From: Methanofollis tationis
GTDB taxonomy: Archaea; Halobacteriota; Methanomicrobia; Methanomicrobiales; Methanofollaceae
Reading direction: 5' to 3'
Assembly: GCF_013377755.1 (NCBI RefSeq)
Contig: NZ_JABXWR010000001.1
Location: forward strand, 755,104-819,103
Length of the DNA stretch: 64,000 nt
Position 1 is the first letter of the stretch; every line of letters begins with the position of its first letter. The translations under genes were made by a program, and so were the position numbers. The notes under the pieces were generated by a model that saw nothing but the letters and a program-made list of their open reading frames with translations, ran no database searches and was not told the DNA's origin. Of the stretch, positions 16,712 through 25,717 are shown one piece after another.

Positions 16712-17466
16712 AAAGGGCCGAAGACGTAATGGTGAGGATCCCCGTCCTTACCACAGACGAACACATGACCCGGGCACGCCAGGTGCTACGGGACGACATA
16801 TTTCGCGAAATCGCGGTCACCGATCCAAAGGGACGGTATGTCGGCTACATCGACATAACCGATGCCCTGCGGGTCACTGATACAAAGTCCGACATCCTCA
16901 TCAAAGGCTTTGTCAGAGCGGGCTCAACCGTGCCGCCCGGCGCATCGCTGATCGCCGTATCACAGGCGATCATGGAGAAAAATACCGACATCGCCGTCGT
17001 CGTCGACGATGAAAACCATGTGCTCGGCGGCGTCCTGCTCTCAGAGATCTTCCCGATCCTCTGCACGCGTGAGGACCTGCGGGGAATGGTCAGAGACTGC
17101 ATGGAGAACCGGCCGCCGGTATGCAATGCAGAGGACAATCTGGGCAAGATATATTCGAAAATGATAGAAACCGGCATTTCGGCCTTTGCAGTCATAAAAG
17201 AAAAGAGCCTGATCGGAATGCTGTCACGGAGGGATATCTTAAATAACGGAAGGGTGAGAAAGAGCCTGGAGAGCGGGGGGAAAGTGCCGGTCGAAAGCGT
17301 CATGACGACACCGGTCATCACCATCGAAAAGGACGAGAGCATCAGCGCCGCTGCAGAGCTGATGGTCAGCCACGATCTTTCCCAGCTGCCTGTAGTCGAC
17401 GGCGATCTCCTTGTTGGAATGATCGACAGACATGGCGTGCTGAACGGGCTTCATACAAAGGAATGA
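16708..17466 (+). CDS. Four-CBS-domain protein (CBS gene 2)
   Basis: A 252-residue protein made only of CBS repeats, two Bateman modules in tandem. MKRAEDVMVRIPVLTTDEHM opens the first, and VESVMTTPVITIEKDESISA with the DLSQLPVVDGDLLVGMIDR core forms the last. The middle repeats are more divergent. ATG 16708 overlaps the upstream TGA. No membrane segment or enzymatic domain is present, so it should be a soluble sensor that regulates a partner. The ligand cannot be predicted. Confidence 0.85.
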   Translation: MKRAEDVMVRIPVLTTDEHMTRARQVLRDDIFREIAVTDPKGRYVGYIDITDALRVTDTKSDILIKGFVRAGSTVPPGASLIAVSQAIMEKNTDIAVVVDDENHVLGGVLLSEIFPILCTREDLRGMVRDCMENRPPVCNAEDNLGKIYSKMIETGISAFAVIKEKSLIGMLSRRDILNNGRVRKSLESGGKVPVESVMTTPVITIEKDESISAAAELMVSHDLSQLPVVDGDLLVGMIDRHGVLNGLHTKE

Positions 17467-17470
17467 TGGT

Positions 17471-18412
17471 ATGCATAAGAACAACCAGAATATGAAACAG
17501 GGAGACAAGCTCCTGAAAATGCCCGGCAAACTTGACCGCGGCCCGATCGAGTTCAAGTCCAGAATCGTCGAGTCCGAAGGCGAGGTGATGGCGATCGCCA
17601 CGCGTGAGGTCATATCGGTACCGCCGACGATGAGCATCATCAGCGCCATCGAGACGATGACCGAGTACGGCTTCCGCCGGCTTCCGATCACCGACGCAGG
17701 GACAAAACGGCTCCTCGGCATCGTCACGGCACGGGACAGCATTGACTTCCTGGGCGGCGGCGATCATTTCAATCTGGTCAGGGTCAAGCACAACGGCAAC
17801 CTGCTTGCAGCCATCAACGAGAGTGTCAGAGAGATCATGACCCAGCGGGTGACGACCATCCCGCACACCGCATCGATCGCCGACGTCACCGAGATCATCG
17901 TCACAAAAAAGATTGGCGGCCTGCCCATCGTTGACGAGGAGGAAGTCCTCACCGGGATCGTCACCGAGCGGGACGTGATGAAGGCGCTTGCCACTGAAGA
18001 GACCGATATCATGGTCGAAGAGATCATGAGCACGGGGCTGCGGGTCACCGGCCCGGAGGCACCGATCGGAACGGTGACGCGGGAGATGATCACGCACGGG
18101 TTCAGGCGTCTCCCTCTGGTCATGGACGACGTCCTCTACGGGATCGTTTCGGCATCGGATATCATGAAGTATCTCGGCACCGGCGAAGTGTTCAAGCGCC
18201 TCTCGACCGGCGACGTTGCCGAGGTAATGGCCCTCCCGGTGAGGAGCCTCACGTCAGGAGAACTCATCACCACCGTCCCTGACGCAAATATCAACGATGC
18301 AGCACTGAAGATGCTGCAGAGGAAGGTCGGTGCGCTTCCGGTCATCGAAGACGGGAGACTGATCGGCCTGGTAACCGAATTTGACCTTGTGAAAGCATTT
18401 TCCGGGAAGTGA
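17471..18412 (+). CDS. Four-CBS-domain protein (CBS gene 3)
   Basis: A 313-residue protein with a basic 30-residue N-terminal tail (MHKNNQNMKQGDKLLKMPGK) followed by four CBS repeats. Each repeat shows the MtxxVxxVxxxxxixxaxxxM...RLPV...GIVTxRD pattern (FRRLPITDAGTKRLLGIVTA; GGLPIVDEEEVLTGIVTERD; FRRLPLVMDDVLYGIVSASD; GALPVIEDGRLIGLVTEFD). The best-conserved CBS repeats of the cluster are here. It starts 4 bp after the previous stop. The basic tail is unique in the set and could bind nucleic acid or membrane; that is inference. Confidence 0.88.
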   Translation: MHKNNQNMKQGDKLLKMPGKLDRGPIEFKSRIVESEGEVMAIATREVISVPPTMSIISAIETMTEYGFRRLPITDAGTKRLLGIVTARDSIDFLGGGDHFNLVRVKHNGNLLAAINESVREIMTQRVTTIPHTASIADVTEIIVTKKIGGLPIVDEEEVLTGIVTERDVMKALATEETDIMVEEIMSTGLRVTGPEAPIGTVTREMITHGFRRLPLVMDDVLYGIVSASDIMKYLGTGEVFKRLSTGDVAEVMALPVRSLTSGELITTVPDANINDAALKMLQRKVGALPVIEDGRLIGLVTEFDLVKAFSGK

Positions 18413-18417
18413 TACAG

Positions 18418-19257
18418 ATGAAAGCAGAGGATGTGATGTCATCACCGGTCAGAGTGGTAGCGCCTGAAGACACCGTTGCGTATGCGAGAAACCAGATGAT
18501 CAAGCACAAGATCTCGCGCGTCCTGGTGATGGAGGGAGACCGCCTTGCCGGCATCATTACCAAGAAGGATCTTGCCTACCGCCTCAGAAATACCGATCCG
18601 GTCTGGCGGAGACGGCCAATCGACCGCATCCCTGTTTCCTTACTGATGACGCCGGCCCCGATTGTCGTGGACCCCGAGACGAGCATCAGGGATCTCGCTG
18701 CCCTCATGCTCGACCGGATGATCAGCGGCATCCCCGTCGTCAACAGCGACGAAGTGATCGGCATCGTTACGAAATCAGACATCCTGAGGTCAGCATCGGT
18801 TCAAAAACTCGACGTCCCGGTCACCGCCCTCATGGAGGAGGCGATCACGGTCAGCCGGTATCATTCGCTTGACCACGTCGTCGATCTCTTCTCTGAGAGC
18901 GGAGGAAAACTGATCGTCGTCAACAATGACGGAACGCTCGCCGGAATCATCACCGAAACAAACCTCGCCTTTTACGAGTATGCAAACGAAGCCGGAGAGA
19001 TACCCGAAAAAGATATTAAAATGCTGAGAAAAGAAACATCTGGCGGCAGGAAGTCATTCAGATATATTCTGGAGGTCTCTGCGGTCGCCGAAGACGTAAT
19101 GACCCATCCTGTCGTGACCACCGGCCCCGAGACCACCGCCGCAGCAGCGGTGAAGATGATGATCGACCACCACATCAACAGTATGGTCATCGCGCGAGGA
19201 TCCGAGATCCTCGGGATCGTAAAGAGAGACAACATCTTACAGGAAGTGGCAAAATGA
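18418..19257 (+). CDS. Four-CBS-domain protein (CBS gene 4)
   Basis: A 279-residue protein with four CBS repeats: MKAEDVMSSPVRVVAPEDT, VSLLMTPAPIVVDPETSIRD, VTALMEEAITVSRYHSLDHV and AEDVMTHPVVTTGPETTAAA. Between repeats 3 and 4 is a charged linker of about 30 residues (EIPEKDIKMLRKETSGGRKS). ATG 18418 is preferred over an in-frame GTG at 18409 that overlaps the previous stop. The 3' end overlaps the next start by ATGA. No other domain is present. Confidence 0.87.
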   Translation: MKAEDVMSSPVRVVAPEDTVAYARNQMIKHKISRVLVMEGDRLAGIITKKDLAYRLRNTDPVWRRRPIDRIPVSLLMTPAPIVVDPETSIRDLAALMLDRMISGIPVVNSDEVIGIVTKSDILRSASVQKLDVPVTALMEEAITVSRYHSLDHVVDLFSESGGKLIVVNNDGTLAGIITETNLAFYEYANEAGEIPEKDIKMLRKETSGGRKSFRYILEVSAVAEDVMTHPVVTTGPETTAAAAVKMMIDHHINSMVIARGSEILGIVKRDNILQEVAK

Positions 19258-20039
19258 GCGAAGAGATGTACATCTATATCAGAGACGTGATGGCAAAACC
19301 CCTCACCATCTCAAAGTCTGCACCAATCACCGACGCCCTCGACAAAATGCTCTCCGAGAACATCGACCCCCTGATCGTCACCGACAACGGGGCGGTCGTC
19401 GGCACCATCTCCAGACAGGCGATAGCGGAGACGCTCGGCAAAAAGAGGAACGCCGACATGCCGCCGACACAGATCCATGTTTCAAACAGTGTCTCAGAAG
19501 AATTTACCGCGGCCTACCCGGATCAGGGCGTCGAGATCCTTCCCGACCTCCTCCAGCACGCAAAGATCGTTGTGGTCTTCGATCAGGAGCACAATTTGAT
19601 CGGCCAGGTCACCTATGGTGACCTGCTGAAGATCATGCAGCCGTCAGCGGCGGTAAAAGATGTTATGGAACCGGCATACACCATCAACGCCGAGGAGAGA
19701 GTGGTTCACCTCCGCCGCAGGATGGTCGACGAGGGGATCTCCCGCTTCATCGTCGCTGCCGATAACGGTGCGGTCGGGATTGTCACCGAAACCGATGTTG
19801 CCAGATCCATGCGGGCCTTCCGCGAGGTGGTCGAAGGGAAGCACCAGGATCACCGGATCAGAAACCTCATCGTCCGCGACATCATGTCGACCCCGCTGAT
19901 CTCGGTCGATGCAGAGAAACCGCTCGCCGAGATCATCGACCTGATGATCGCAAAGAAGATCAGTTCCCTCCCGGTCGCCAGCGGCAACGGAAAGATCGCC
20001 GGCATCATCACCAGGTCGTCGCTGATCAAAGCGATGTGA
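19254..20039 (+). CDS. Four-CBS-domain protein (CBS gene 5)
   Basis: A 261-residue protein with four CBS repeats, beginning YIRDVMAKPLTISKSAPITD and ending VRDIMSTPLISVDAEKPLAE with KISSLPVASGNGKIAGIITR. Repeat 2 is the least typical (ILPDLLQHAKIVVVFDQEHN). It is last in the run and is followed by an AT-rich stretch with T runs, likely a terminator, before the IS200/IS605 element. Confidence 0.87.
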   Translation: MSEEMYIYIRDVMAKPLTISKSAPITDALDKMLSENIDPLIVTDNGAVVGTISRQAIAETLGKKRNADMPPTQIHVSNSVSEEFTAAYPDQGVEILPDLLQHAKIVVVFDQEHNLIGQVTYGDLLKIMQPSAAVKDVMEPAYTINAEERVVHLRRRMVDEGISRFIVAADNGAVGIVTETDVARSMRAFREVVEGKHQDHRIRNLIVRDIMSTPLISVDAEKPLAEIIDLMIAKKISSLPVASGNGKIAGIITRSSLIKAM

Positions 20040-20045
20040 GAAAAC

Positions 20046-20067
20046 AGACTAATTTAACTTTTTTTAA
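20046..20067 (+). terminator. T-rich terminator after the CBS operon
   Basis: AATTTAACTTTTTTTAACTT directly after the last CBS gene includes a T7 run. It could equally be the AT-rich target of the IS200/IS605 element. Confidence 0.4.
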
Positions 20068-20191
20068 CTTGCGGGGGTAAAGGGGGCGGAGCGGGAAGTC
20101 CCCGGTCTTCAGGCCGGGGATGAAAACGGAGCCGCCCTTTTTCCTTGCGATAGATAGATCTTATTGGGTGACGTATTATGGAATACCCAAC

Positions 20192-20599
20192 ATGAAGTAT
20201 AAACTTGATAGGTCAGCGCATTCAGTCTTTGCTCTCTACTATCATCTAGTGATAGTAGTGAAGTATCGCCGGAAAGCGATGTATTCTGACGATATTCGGG
20301 AACGTCTGAAAGATATTGTGTGGAACCTATCTGACGAGTTGGGTATAGAGGTTGTTGCTCATGAGCCCGCCGAAGATCACTATCATCTTCTCTTCAAGGC
20401 GACTCCAAAAACCAACCTCGTCAATGTTGTCAATGTGATCAAGGGGGTATCAGCGCGGAGACTGCGGCAGGAGTTTCCTGCAACAAAGAATTTACTGTGG
20501 GGAGATTCCTTGTGGTCTCCGTCATATTTCCTTGCAACATCGGGGTAGGTAAGCCTTGACGCCCTGAAAGAGTACGTCGATTCTCAATTGGAGAAGTGA
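20192..20599 (+). pseudogene. tnpA: tnpA, IS200/IS605 Y1 transposase with in-frame amber codon
   Basis: From ATG 20192, 118 codons encode a HUH-type single-strand transposase with the HYH metal motif in DHYHLLF. A TAG at 20546-20548 stops it after SYFLATSG. In the same frame the expected C-terminus continues (VSLDALKEYVDSQLEK) to TGA 20597-20599, exactly before the tnpB ATG. The Y-x3-Q pair of the catalytic helix, YVDSQ, lies after the amber codon (Tyr at 20573-20575), so the truncated protein lacks its nucleophile. TAG is a common normal stop in this window, so readthrough is unlikely. Confidence 0.85.
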
Positions 20600-21624
20600 A
20601 TGATCATTTCCTACAAGTATCGGGCGTATCCGGATGCAACCGTGGAAACACGATTGCACGAGACACTTGATACCTGTAGGTGGCTCTACAACAAACTCCT
20701 CGAAGAATGCACCACAGCAAGGGAGGGTGGGATCTCCCCGACGATGCGAGGAATGCAGGCGCGGATCGTCACGCTGAAGGATGAGAATCCGTCTCTGAAG
20801 AGCGTGTATTCCAGGGTGCTTCAGATGGTGAACTATACCCTCTGGAGTAACATCGCTGCACTCTCGCAGACGAAGAGGAGAGGACGGAAAATCGGCAAAC
20901 TCAGGTTCAAGAGTGCATTCCGATACCGGACGCTCAACTACAACCAGTCCGGGTTCAAGATCGACCGCGAACAGAGCACGATCACGTTCTCAAAGATCGG
21001 GGCAATTCCGTTCACGATGCACCGACCATACACGGGAAAGGTGAAGGGTGTTCTGATCACTCGTTCCGGTGATGGATGGTACGTGATCATTCAGGCAGAG
21101 CAGGAGGCTTCCGCGTCAAAGCGGGAAGGACGGTCTGTCGGGATCGATGTCGGTCTGAACTCGTTTGCCGTCGATAGCGAGGGTGCGGTGATTGAGAATC
21201 CAAGGTTCTATGAGCACTCGCTGAACCAGATCAGAAAGTTACAGCAGAGCATTGCCCGAAAGAAGCGATTTTCACAGAACTGGAAGAAGGCAAAAAGCAG
21301 GCTGGAGAAGGTCTATGATCATATCACGAACCAGAAAAAAGATTTCCTGCACAAACTCTCCCGTCAGTATGTTGATACCTATGCGGCGATCTGCGTCGAA
21401 GACCTGAATATCAAAAGTCTGAAGGAGAAAGGCAACGCTACAGGATTGCACAGGAGCATCCATGATGCTTCGTGGGGTCGATTCTATTCTTATCTTTCGT
21501 ACAAGGCTGAAAGTGCTGGTACGAAACTCGTCAAAGTTGATCCCCGGAATACGTCGCAGATGTGCTCAAACTGTGGTAGCATCGTGAAAAAGACGCTCTC
21601 CGAGAGAGTCCACGAATGTCCATA

Positions 21625-22763
21625 GAGAATTGCGATTAACTCCTCCCTGCCATCAGATACTCGCTCCCGACTGCCCTCTTCCCCTCGCTGTTCAGCCGTT
21701 TCCTTCCTGAACCCCTGCATTTAGAGGGTTTTTTGGATTTTCTCGAGAGCTATCGCTCGGCAGCTTGCGCTTTGAGGGTAAGAAGTTGCCTGAAGTTGAA
21801 ATTCATGCAGGAGAAGATGTTCTTGACGTGCACTCTGGCAACCGTCGTGACCATGAGGTGGCCTGCATGGAACACCCGCTTGATCACGGCAAACGGTCGT
21901 TCCACCAGCGATCGTGTTCTGCTGATGGCCTTGTTCCGCCGGTTCTCCTTGATGGAGAGGGGATGGTTGCGAACGGCCCGGTGCATGGTCTTGTCCATAG
22001 ATGCCTGCGGTTTCACCCCAAAATAGCCTTTATCGCGATAGACCGTCTCACCTTCCCGGGAGAGATCGATCCTGCTGTCATGGAGTGACGCCGTGGTGGT
22101 CTCAATCCGGCGGATCAGCTGACTGTCCTTGTCGAGCAGGATGTGAAGTTTGTACCCGAACTGTGACTTCGAGCCCTTCTTGGCCCAGGTGCCGTCGCGG
22201 CTGCGCCGCGTCTCTGCCTGATCTCCCCGGGGCGTGCCGGCAGGAGCATGCCCGGGATCGGCGGTGATGAACGTCGCGTCCTGCATGACACCGCGTTTGA
22301 TGGCGAGCCCTTGTACTTCGAGTTGCCGCTGGAACTCATCCCAGATCGCGGTATCCTTCCCGGTTTGCGCCAAGCGTTCCCGGAACAGCCAGACCGTCGA
22401 CCGATCCGGAATGGTTTCCGGATATCCCAGGAAGTGACGGAACGAGATCCGGTCGGTCGCCTGACGCTCCAGTTCGGGGTCAGACAGGCCATACCACTGC
22501 TGAAGCACCAGCAGCCGGATCATCAGAACGACGTCATAGTTCGGACGGCCGCCTCGCCCCTCGGCGTTGGTGTAGAGGTCAGCAAGGAGAGGGCGGAAGG
22601 CATCCCAGTCGATCAGACCGCTGACCTCACCCAGCCGATCACCCAGAGCTGCAAGGCTGGCATATTCGTGGTGGATCGCGAAATTGGTAAACGTGCTCAT
22701 GGGAAAAAGGTCGATCCGGGACTATAAAGTACTTTGGGTGAGGTGGGGTTGTTCGAAATTCTC
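21625..22763 (-). mobile_element. IS5-type insertion sequence, copy C (1,139 bp)
   Basis: Same ends and length as copies A and B, minus orientation. CATA at 21621-21624 and 22764-22767 is a clean 4-bp target duplication within tnpB, whose frame is restored exactly by removing the IS and one CATA. Confidence 0.96.
21750..22700 (-). CDS. IS5 family transposase, copy C
   Basis: A 316-residue protein identical to copies A and B, with all three catalytic acidic residues present and an intact frame. Confidence 0.95.
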   Translation of the reverse strand: MSTFTNFAIHHEYASLAALGDRLGEVSGLIDWDAFRPLLADLYTNAEGRGGRPNYDVVLMIRLLVLQQWYGLSDPELERQATDRISFRHFLGYPETIPDRSTVWLFRERLAQTGKDTAIWDEFQRQLEVQGLAIKRGVMQDATFITADPGHAPAGTPRGDQAETRRSRDGTWAKKGSKSQFGYKLHILLDKDSQLIRRIETTTASLHDSRIDLSREGETVYRDKGYFGVKPQASMDKTMHRAVRNHPLSIKENRRNKAISRTRSLVERPFAVIKRVFHAGHLMVTTVARVHVKNIFSCMNFNFRQLLTLKAQAAER

Positions 22764-23120
22764 CATACTGTGGGTTTGTTGCCGATCGAGATTACAACGC
22801 AGCGGTGAATATTCACCGCGTGGGGATGGAACAGCCCTTTGAGCCTGTGGAGACGATACCTCTCCATCACATCTCTGTGATGCACGTGTTGTCCATGAAG
22901 CAGGAAGCCCCGCCCTTCAGGGCGCGGTAGTTCACTGTAATGCAAAGTGCCCCGACGACTATTCCCACGCCAGTATTACCATCCAGGGAGTGTCCGGCAA
23001 AACCGAAAGAACAGGCCAGGCGCTGCCCCGCCCTGACCGAAAAAACACGCCCACCCGCACAATAAACCAGACCAGTCAATTAATCACATCTCAGCCCAGA
23101 TAACTATCGGGAGGAGAGTC

Positions 23121-24095
23121 ATGCATATGAACCCACGCCGATCGGTCATGCCGACAAACGACGTATCGTCCCTCCTTGGCGAAATGAGCGAGAGCGGATT
23201 TCAGGGGAGAAAACTCGGGGAATCCGTAAAAATATGGTCTGAGATGGTCCAGGACCCCGGGTGCACCATCCTGCTCGGCCTCTCAGGCGCCATGATCCCG
23301 GCCGGCATGCAGGAGTGCATCATCGAGATCGTACGCCGGCGCTACGTGGATGCGATCGTCTCCACCGGCGCAAACATCTTCCACGACATCGTCGAACACC
23401 TGGGCATCCGCCATTATGCCGGCCACCATGTCGTCGATGACGCTGCCCTGTATACAAAAGGGATCGACCGCATCTACGATGTTTTTGCATACGAAGAAGA
23501 GTTCAGGAGCGTGGACTGGCGGGTCGCAGATTTCGCCGGGACGATCGCACCCTTCCACGCCTCTTCGGCCGAGTTCATACGCAGGCTCGCAGGCTTTATC
23601 ACGGAAAAAGCCCCGGAAGGGCGATCGATCACCGCCACAGCCGCCGCCATGGGCGTGCCGATCTTCGTTCCCGCCCTCTGCGACTCATCCATCGGCATCG
23701 CCCTGACCGTGGCCCGTCGCAGGGGCGTCGATATCGGCATCGACCAGATCGCCGACGCCGACGAGTTGACGCGGATCGTCGAGAACTCGAAAAAGACCGG
23801 GGTCATCTATGTCGGCGGAGGGGTGCCGAAAAACTTCATCCAGCAGACGCAGGTGATCGCCTCGATGCACGACCTCGACCTCGGCGGGCATGCCTATGCC
23901 GTTCAGTACACCACCGACGCCCCGCACTGGGGCGGACTCTCCGGGTGCACCTTTGAAGAGGCGATCTCATGGGGCAAGGAATCGCCACGGACAAGGCAGG
24001 TCCAGTGTTTCTGCGACGCCACCATCGCCCTGCCCATCGTCACGTCGGCGCTGATCGGGAGCGGACTGGAACGGGCACAGCCCTTCAAGGGCTGA
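23121..24095 (+). CDS. dys: Deoxyhypusine synthase
   Basis: A 324-residue enzyme that transfers the aminobutyl group of spermidine to a lysine of translation factor aIF5A, first step of hypusine synthesis, NAD-dependent. STGANIFHDIVEH and the C-terminal GGGVPKNFIQQ with the substrate lysine K237 are family signatures, as is HWGGLSGCTFEEAISWGK. GGGAGGAGA at 23110-23118 serves ATG 23121 or ATG 23127; the latter has the more usual spacing. It is separated from the interrupted IS605 element by about 190 bp with no gene. Confidence 0.93.
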   Translation: MHMNPRRSVMPTNDVSSLLGEMSESGFQGRKLGESVKIWSEMVQDPGCTILLGLSGAMIPAGMQECIIEIVRRRYVDAIVSTGANIFHDIVEHLGIRHYAGHHVVDDAALYTKGIDRIYDVFAYEEEFRSVDWRVADFAGTIAPFHASSAEFIRRLAGFITEKAPEGRSITATAAAMGVPIFVPALCDSSIGIALTVARRRGVDIGIDQIADADELTRIVENSKKTGVIYVGGGVPKNFIQQTQVIASMHDLDLGGHAYAVQYTTDAPHWGGLSGCTFEEAISWGKESPRTRQVQCFCDATIALPIVTSALIGSGLERAQPFKG

Positions 24096-24191
24096 CCACA
24101 ACCCTTATTACAGATTCCCACATATAGAGTAGAACATCATTCATGGAGCAGCGCTGTGCGTTGCGAGTGTCAATGGATGCGAACATTATCG

Positions 24192-24276
24192 GTTGAGGTA
24201 GCCAAGCCTGGTATGGCGCAGGTTTGCTAAACCTGTGTCCCCCTGGGACTCGAGGGTTCAAATCCCTCCCTCAGCG
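24192..24276 (+). tRNA. tRNA-Ser (anticodon GCT)
   Basis: The acceptor GTTGAGG pairs with CCTCAGC (one G-U). The anticodon loop is TTGCTAA. There is a long variable arm as expected for serine, the T arm is GAGGG-TTCAAAT-CCCTC, and the discriminator is G. CCA is not encoded. A TATA-like ACATATAGAG lies about 70 bp upstream. Confidence 0.95.
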
Positions 24277-24304
24277 CTTTGACCACATCTAATGAGGAGA
24301 TTGG

Positions 24305-24757
24305 ATGGATCAGGAAGAAGAGATCAAGTATTTCGTCCGGGTTAGAGAAACCGACCTTGACGGCACCAAGCAGGTGCAGATCGCCCTCACCGGCATCACG
24401 GGAGTAGGACGGCACGCTGCGAAGATTATCGCAGAGCAGGCCAGCGTAAATTCCCACGCCATCCTCGGCAAAATGTCAGACGAGGAGATCGAGCGGATCC
24501 GCGCAGCGGTCGAAAACTATGCTGAAAGCGTCCCCACCTGGATGCTGAACCGGCCAATAGACATCTACTCGGGCAAGTCCAGGCACCTCCTTGCAAGTGA
24601 GGTCCCGATGACCCTCGACGAGGATATCAACATCATGCGTAAGGTCCGTTCCTACAGCGGCATTCGTCATGAGACCGGCCAGAAGGTTCGCGGTCAGCGC
24701 ACCAAGTCCACCGGCAGAACGGGAACGACCGTCGGCGTGAAGAGGAAGAAGAACTGA
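24305..24757 (+). CDS. rps13: 30S ribosomal protein S13
   Basis: A 150-residue uS13. [17 protein letters not shown] is the conserved N-terminal helix-two-turn-helix region, and the basic C-terminus [20 protein letters not shown] reaches the decoding site and tRNA. First gene of the archaeal rps13-rps4-rps11-rpoD cluster, 28 bp after tRNA-Ser. AGGAG precedes ATG 24305. Confidence 0.97.
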   Translation: MDQEEEIKYFVRVRETDLDGTKQVQIALTGITGVGRHAAKIIAEQASVNSHAILGKMSDEEIERIRAAVENYAESVPTWMLNRPIDIYSGKSRHLLASEVPMTLDEDINIMRKVRSYSGIRHETGQKVRGQRTKSTGRTGTTVGVKRKKN

Positions 24758-24773
24758 TTGCAGCGGTGAGACC

Positions 24774-25319
24774 ATGGGATATCCAGGAAAAAACCATAAG
24801 CAATACTCAACCCCCAAGCGCCGGTTCGAAAAAACGCGCATGGAGGACGAGGTAAAGATCGTTATCGAGTACGGTCTCCGGAACAAGCGCGAGCTCTGGA
24901 AAGCCGAGAGCGTGCTCCGCAAGTACCGTAAGGCCACCCGTGAGATCCTCGCCCTTGAGTCCGCGGGCACCGACCCGAAGCGTGCCGAAGCAAAGAGGGA
25001 GCAGTTGATCAACCACCTCGCCCGCTACGGCCTCGTTTCAGAAAGCGGCGACGTCGATATCGACGACATCCTCGCCCTGAAGGTCCAGCAGGAACTCGAG
25101 CGCCGACTCCAGACCCTTGTCTACCGCAAAGGCCTCGCCCGCTCGCCAAAGCAGGCCCGTCAGCTCATTACCCACGGGCACATCGCCCTGAACGGCCGCC
25201 GCGTCAACATCCCCGGCTATCTCGTTCCAAAGAGCGAAGAGGGCAGCATCGGCTACTACGGCCACTCGCCACTCGCCACCGTATCGCACGCTGAGCGCAC
25301 CAGGATCACCGGGAGATAA
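24774..25319 (+). CDS. rps4: 30S ribosomal protein S4
   Basis: A 181-residue uS4, a primary 16S rRNA-binding protein. It has an archaeal-type N-terminus ([20 protein letters not shown]) and an S4 RNA-binding domain around [20 protein letters not shown]. It lacks the zinc-binding N-terminus of some bacterial forms. GGTGAG precedes ATG 24774; the gap to the next gene is 2 bp. Confidence 0.97.
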   Translation: MGYPGKNHKQYSTPKRRFEKTRMEDEVKIVIEYGLRNKRELWKAESVLRKYRKATREILALESAGTDPKRAEAKREQLINHLARYGLVSESGDVDIDDILALKVQQELERRLQTLVYRKGLARSPKQARQLITHGHIALNGRRVNIPGYLVPKSEEGSIGYYGHSPLATVSHAERTRITGR

Positions 25320-25321
25320 TC

Positions 25322-25717
25322 ATGGCAGCAGAGAAGGAGAAATGGGGCGTGGCACACATCTTTGCCTCGTTCAACAACACCATCATCACCGTCACCGACC
25401 TCTCCGGGGCTGAGACAATCACCAAGAGCAGCGGCGGTATGGTCGTCAAGCAGGACCGCAACGAGAGCTCACCCTATGCAGCCATGCAGATGGCGATCAA
25501 CGTCGCCAACGCGGCCAGAGAAAAGGGGATCTCAGGGCTCCACGTCAAGGTCCGCGCTCCCGGACAGGGCAAACAGCGCAGCCCCGGCCCCGGCGCCCAG
25601 GCAGCAATCCGCGCCCTTTCCCGCGCAGGCATGCGCATCGGTAAGATCGAGGATGTCACCCCGGTCCCCCATGACTCAATTCGCCAGAAGGGCGGGAGAC
25701 GTGGAAGGAGAGTCTGA
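25322..25717 (+). CDS. rps11: 30S ribosomal protein S11
   Basis: A 131-residue uS11 of the platform, near the mRNA exit. [20 protein letters not shown] and the C-terminal [20 protein letters not shown] are diagnostic. The stop overlaps the rpoD start by one base (TGATG), implying translational coupling. Confidence 0.97.
   Translation: MAAEKEKWGVAHIFASFNNTIITVTDLSGAETITKSSGGMVVKQDRNESSPYAAMQMAINVANAAREKGISGLHVKVRAPGQGKQRSPGPGAQAAIRALSRAGMRIGKIEDVTPVPHDSIRQKGGRRGRRV

Larger units (their letters stand above)
20600..22930 (+). pseudogene. tnpB: tnpB (RNA-guided nuclease family), split by IS copy C
   Basis: The 5' part is 20600-21624; the reading frame resumes at 22768 once the IS and one CATA are removed and ends at TAG 22928-22930, giving 395 residues. 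RuvC-like residues are D in GIDVGLNSFAV, E in ICVEDLNIKSL, and the final D in ADRDYNAAVN. The zinc ribbon is C-SN-C...C-PY-C. The insertion falls inside the second CxxC (CP|YC), so the truncated product lacks half of the zinc site and the third catalytic aspartate. Cleavage activity should be lost. Confidence 0.9.
20070..22945 (+). mobile_element. IS200/IS605-type element, interrupted by IS copy C
   Basis: tnpA then tnpB on the plus strand with subterminal hairpins instead of inverted repeats. The left hairpin is CCCCGG...CCGGGG at 20100-20119. The right hairpin has the core CGCCC-TTCA-GGGCG at 22911-22924 and overlaps the tnpB stop, where the guide (omega) RNA of such elements is normally made. 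Exact termini are not resolved. The element is not functional as it stands (see tnpA and tnpB). Confidence 0.85.

Noticed and set aside
20546-20548. Pyrrolysine at the tnpA amber codon
   Set aside because: TAG ends several core genes here (rpoD, rpl13, mvk, MEMO, a permease), which does not fit a Pyl-decoding organism.
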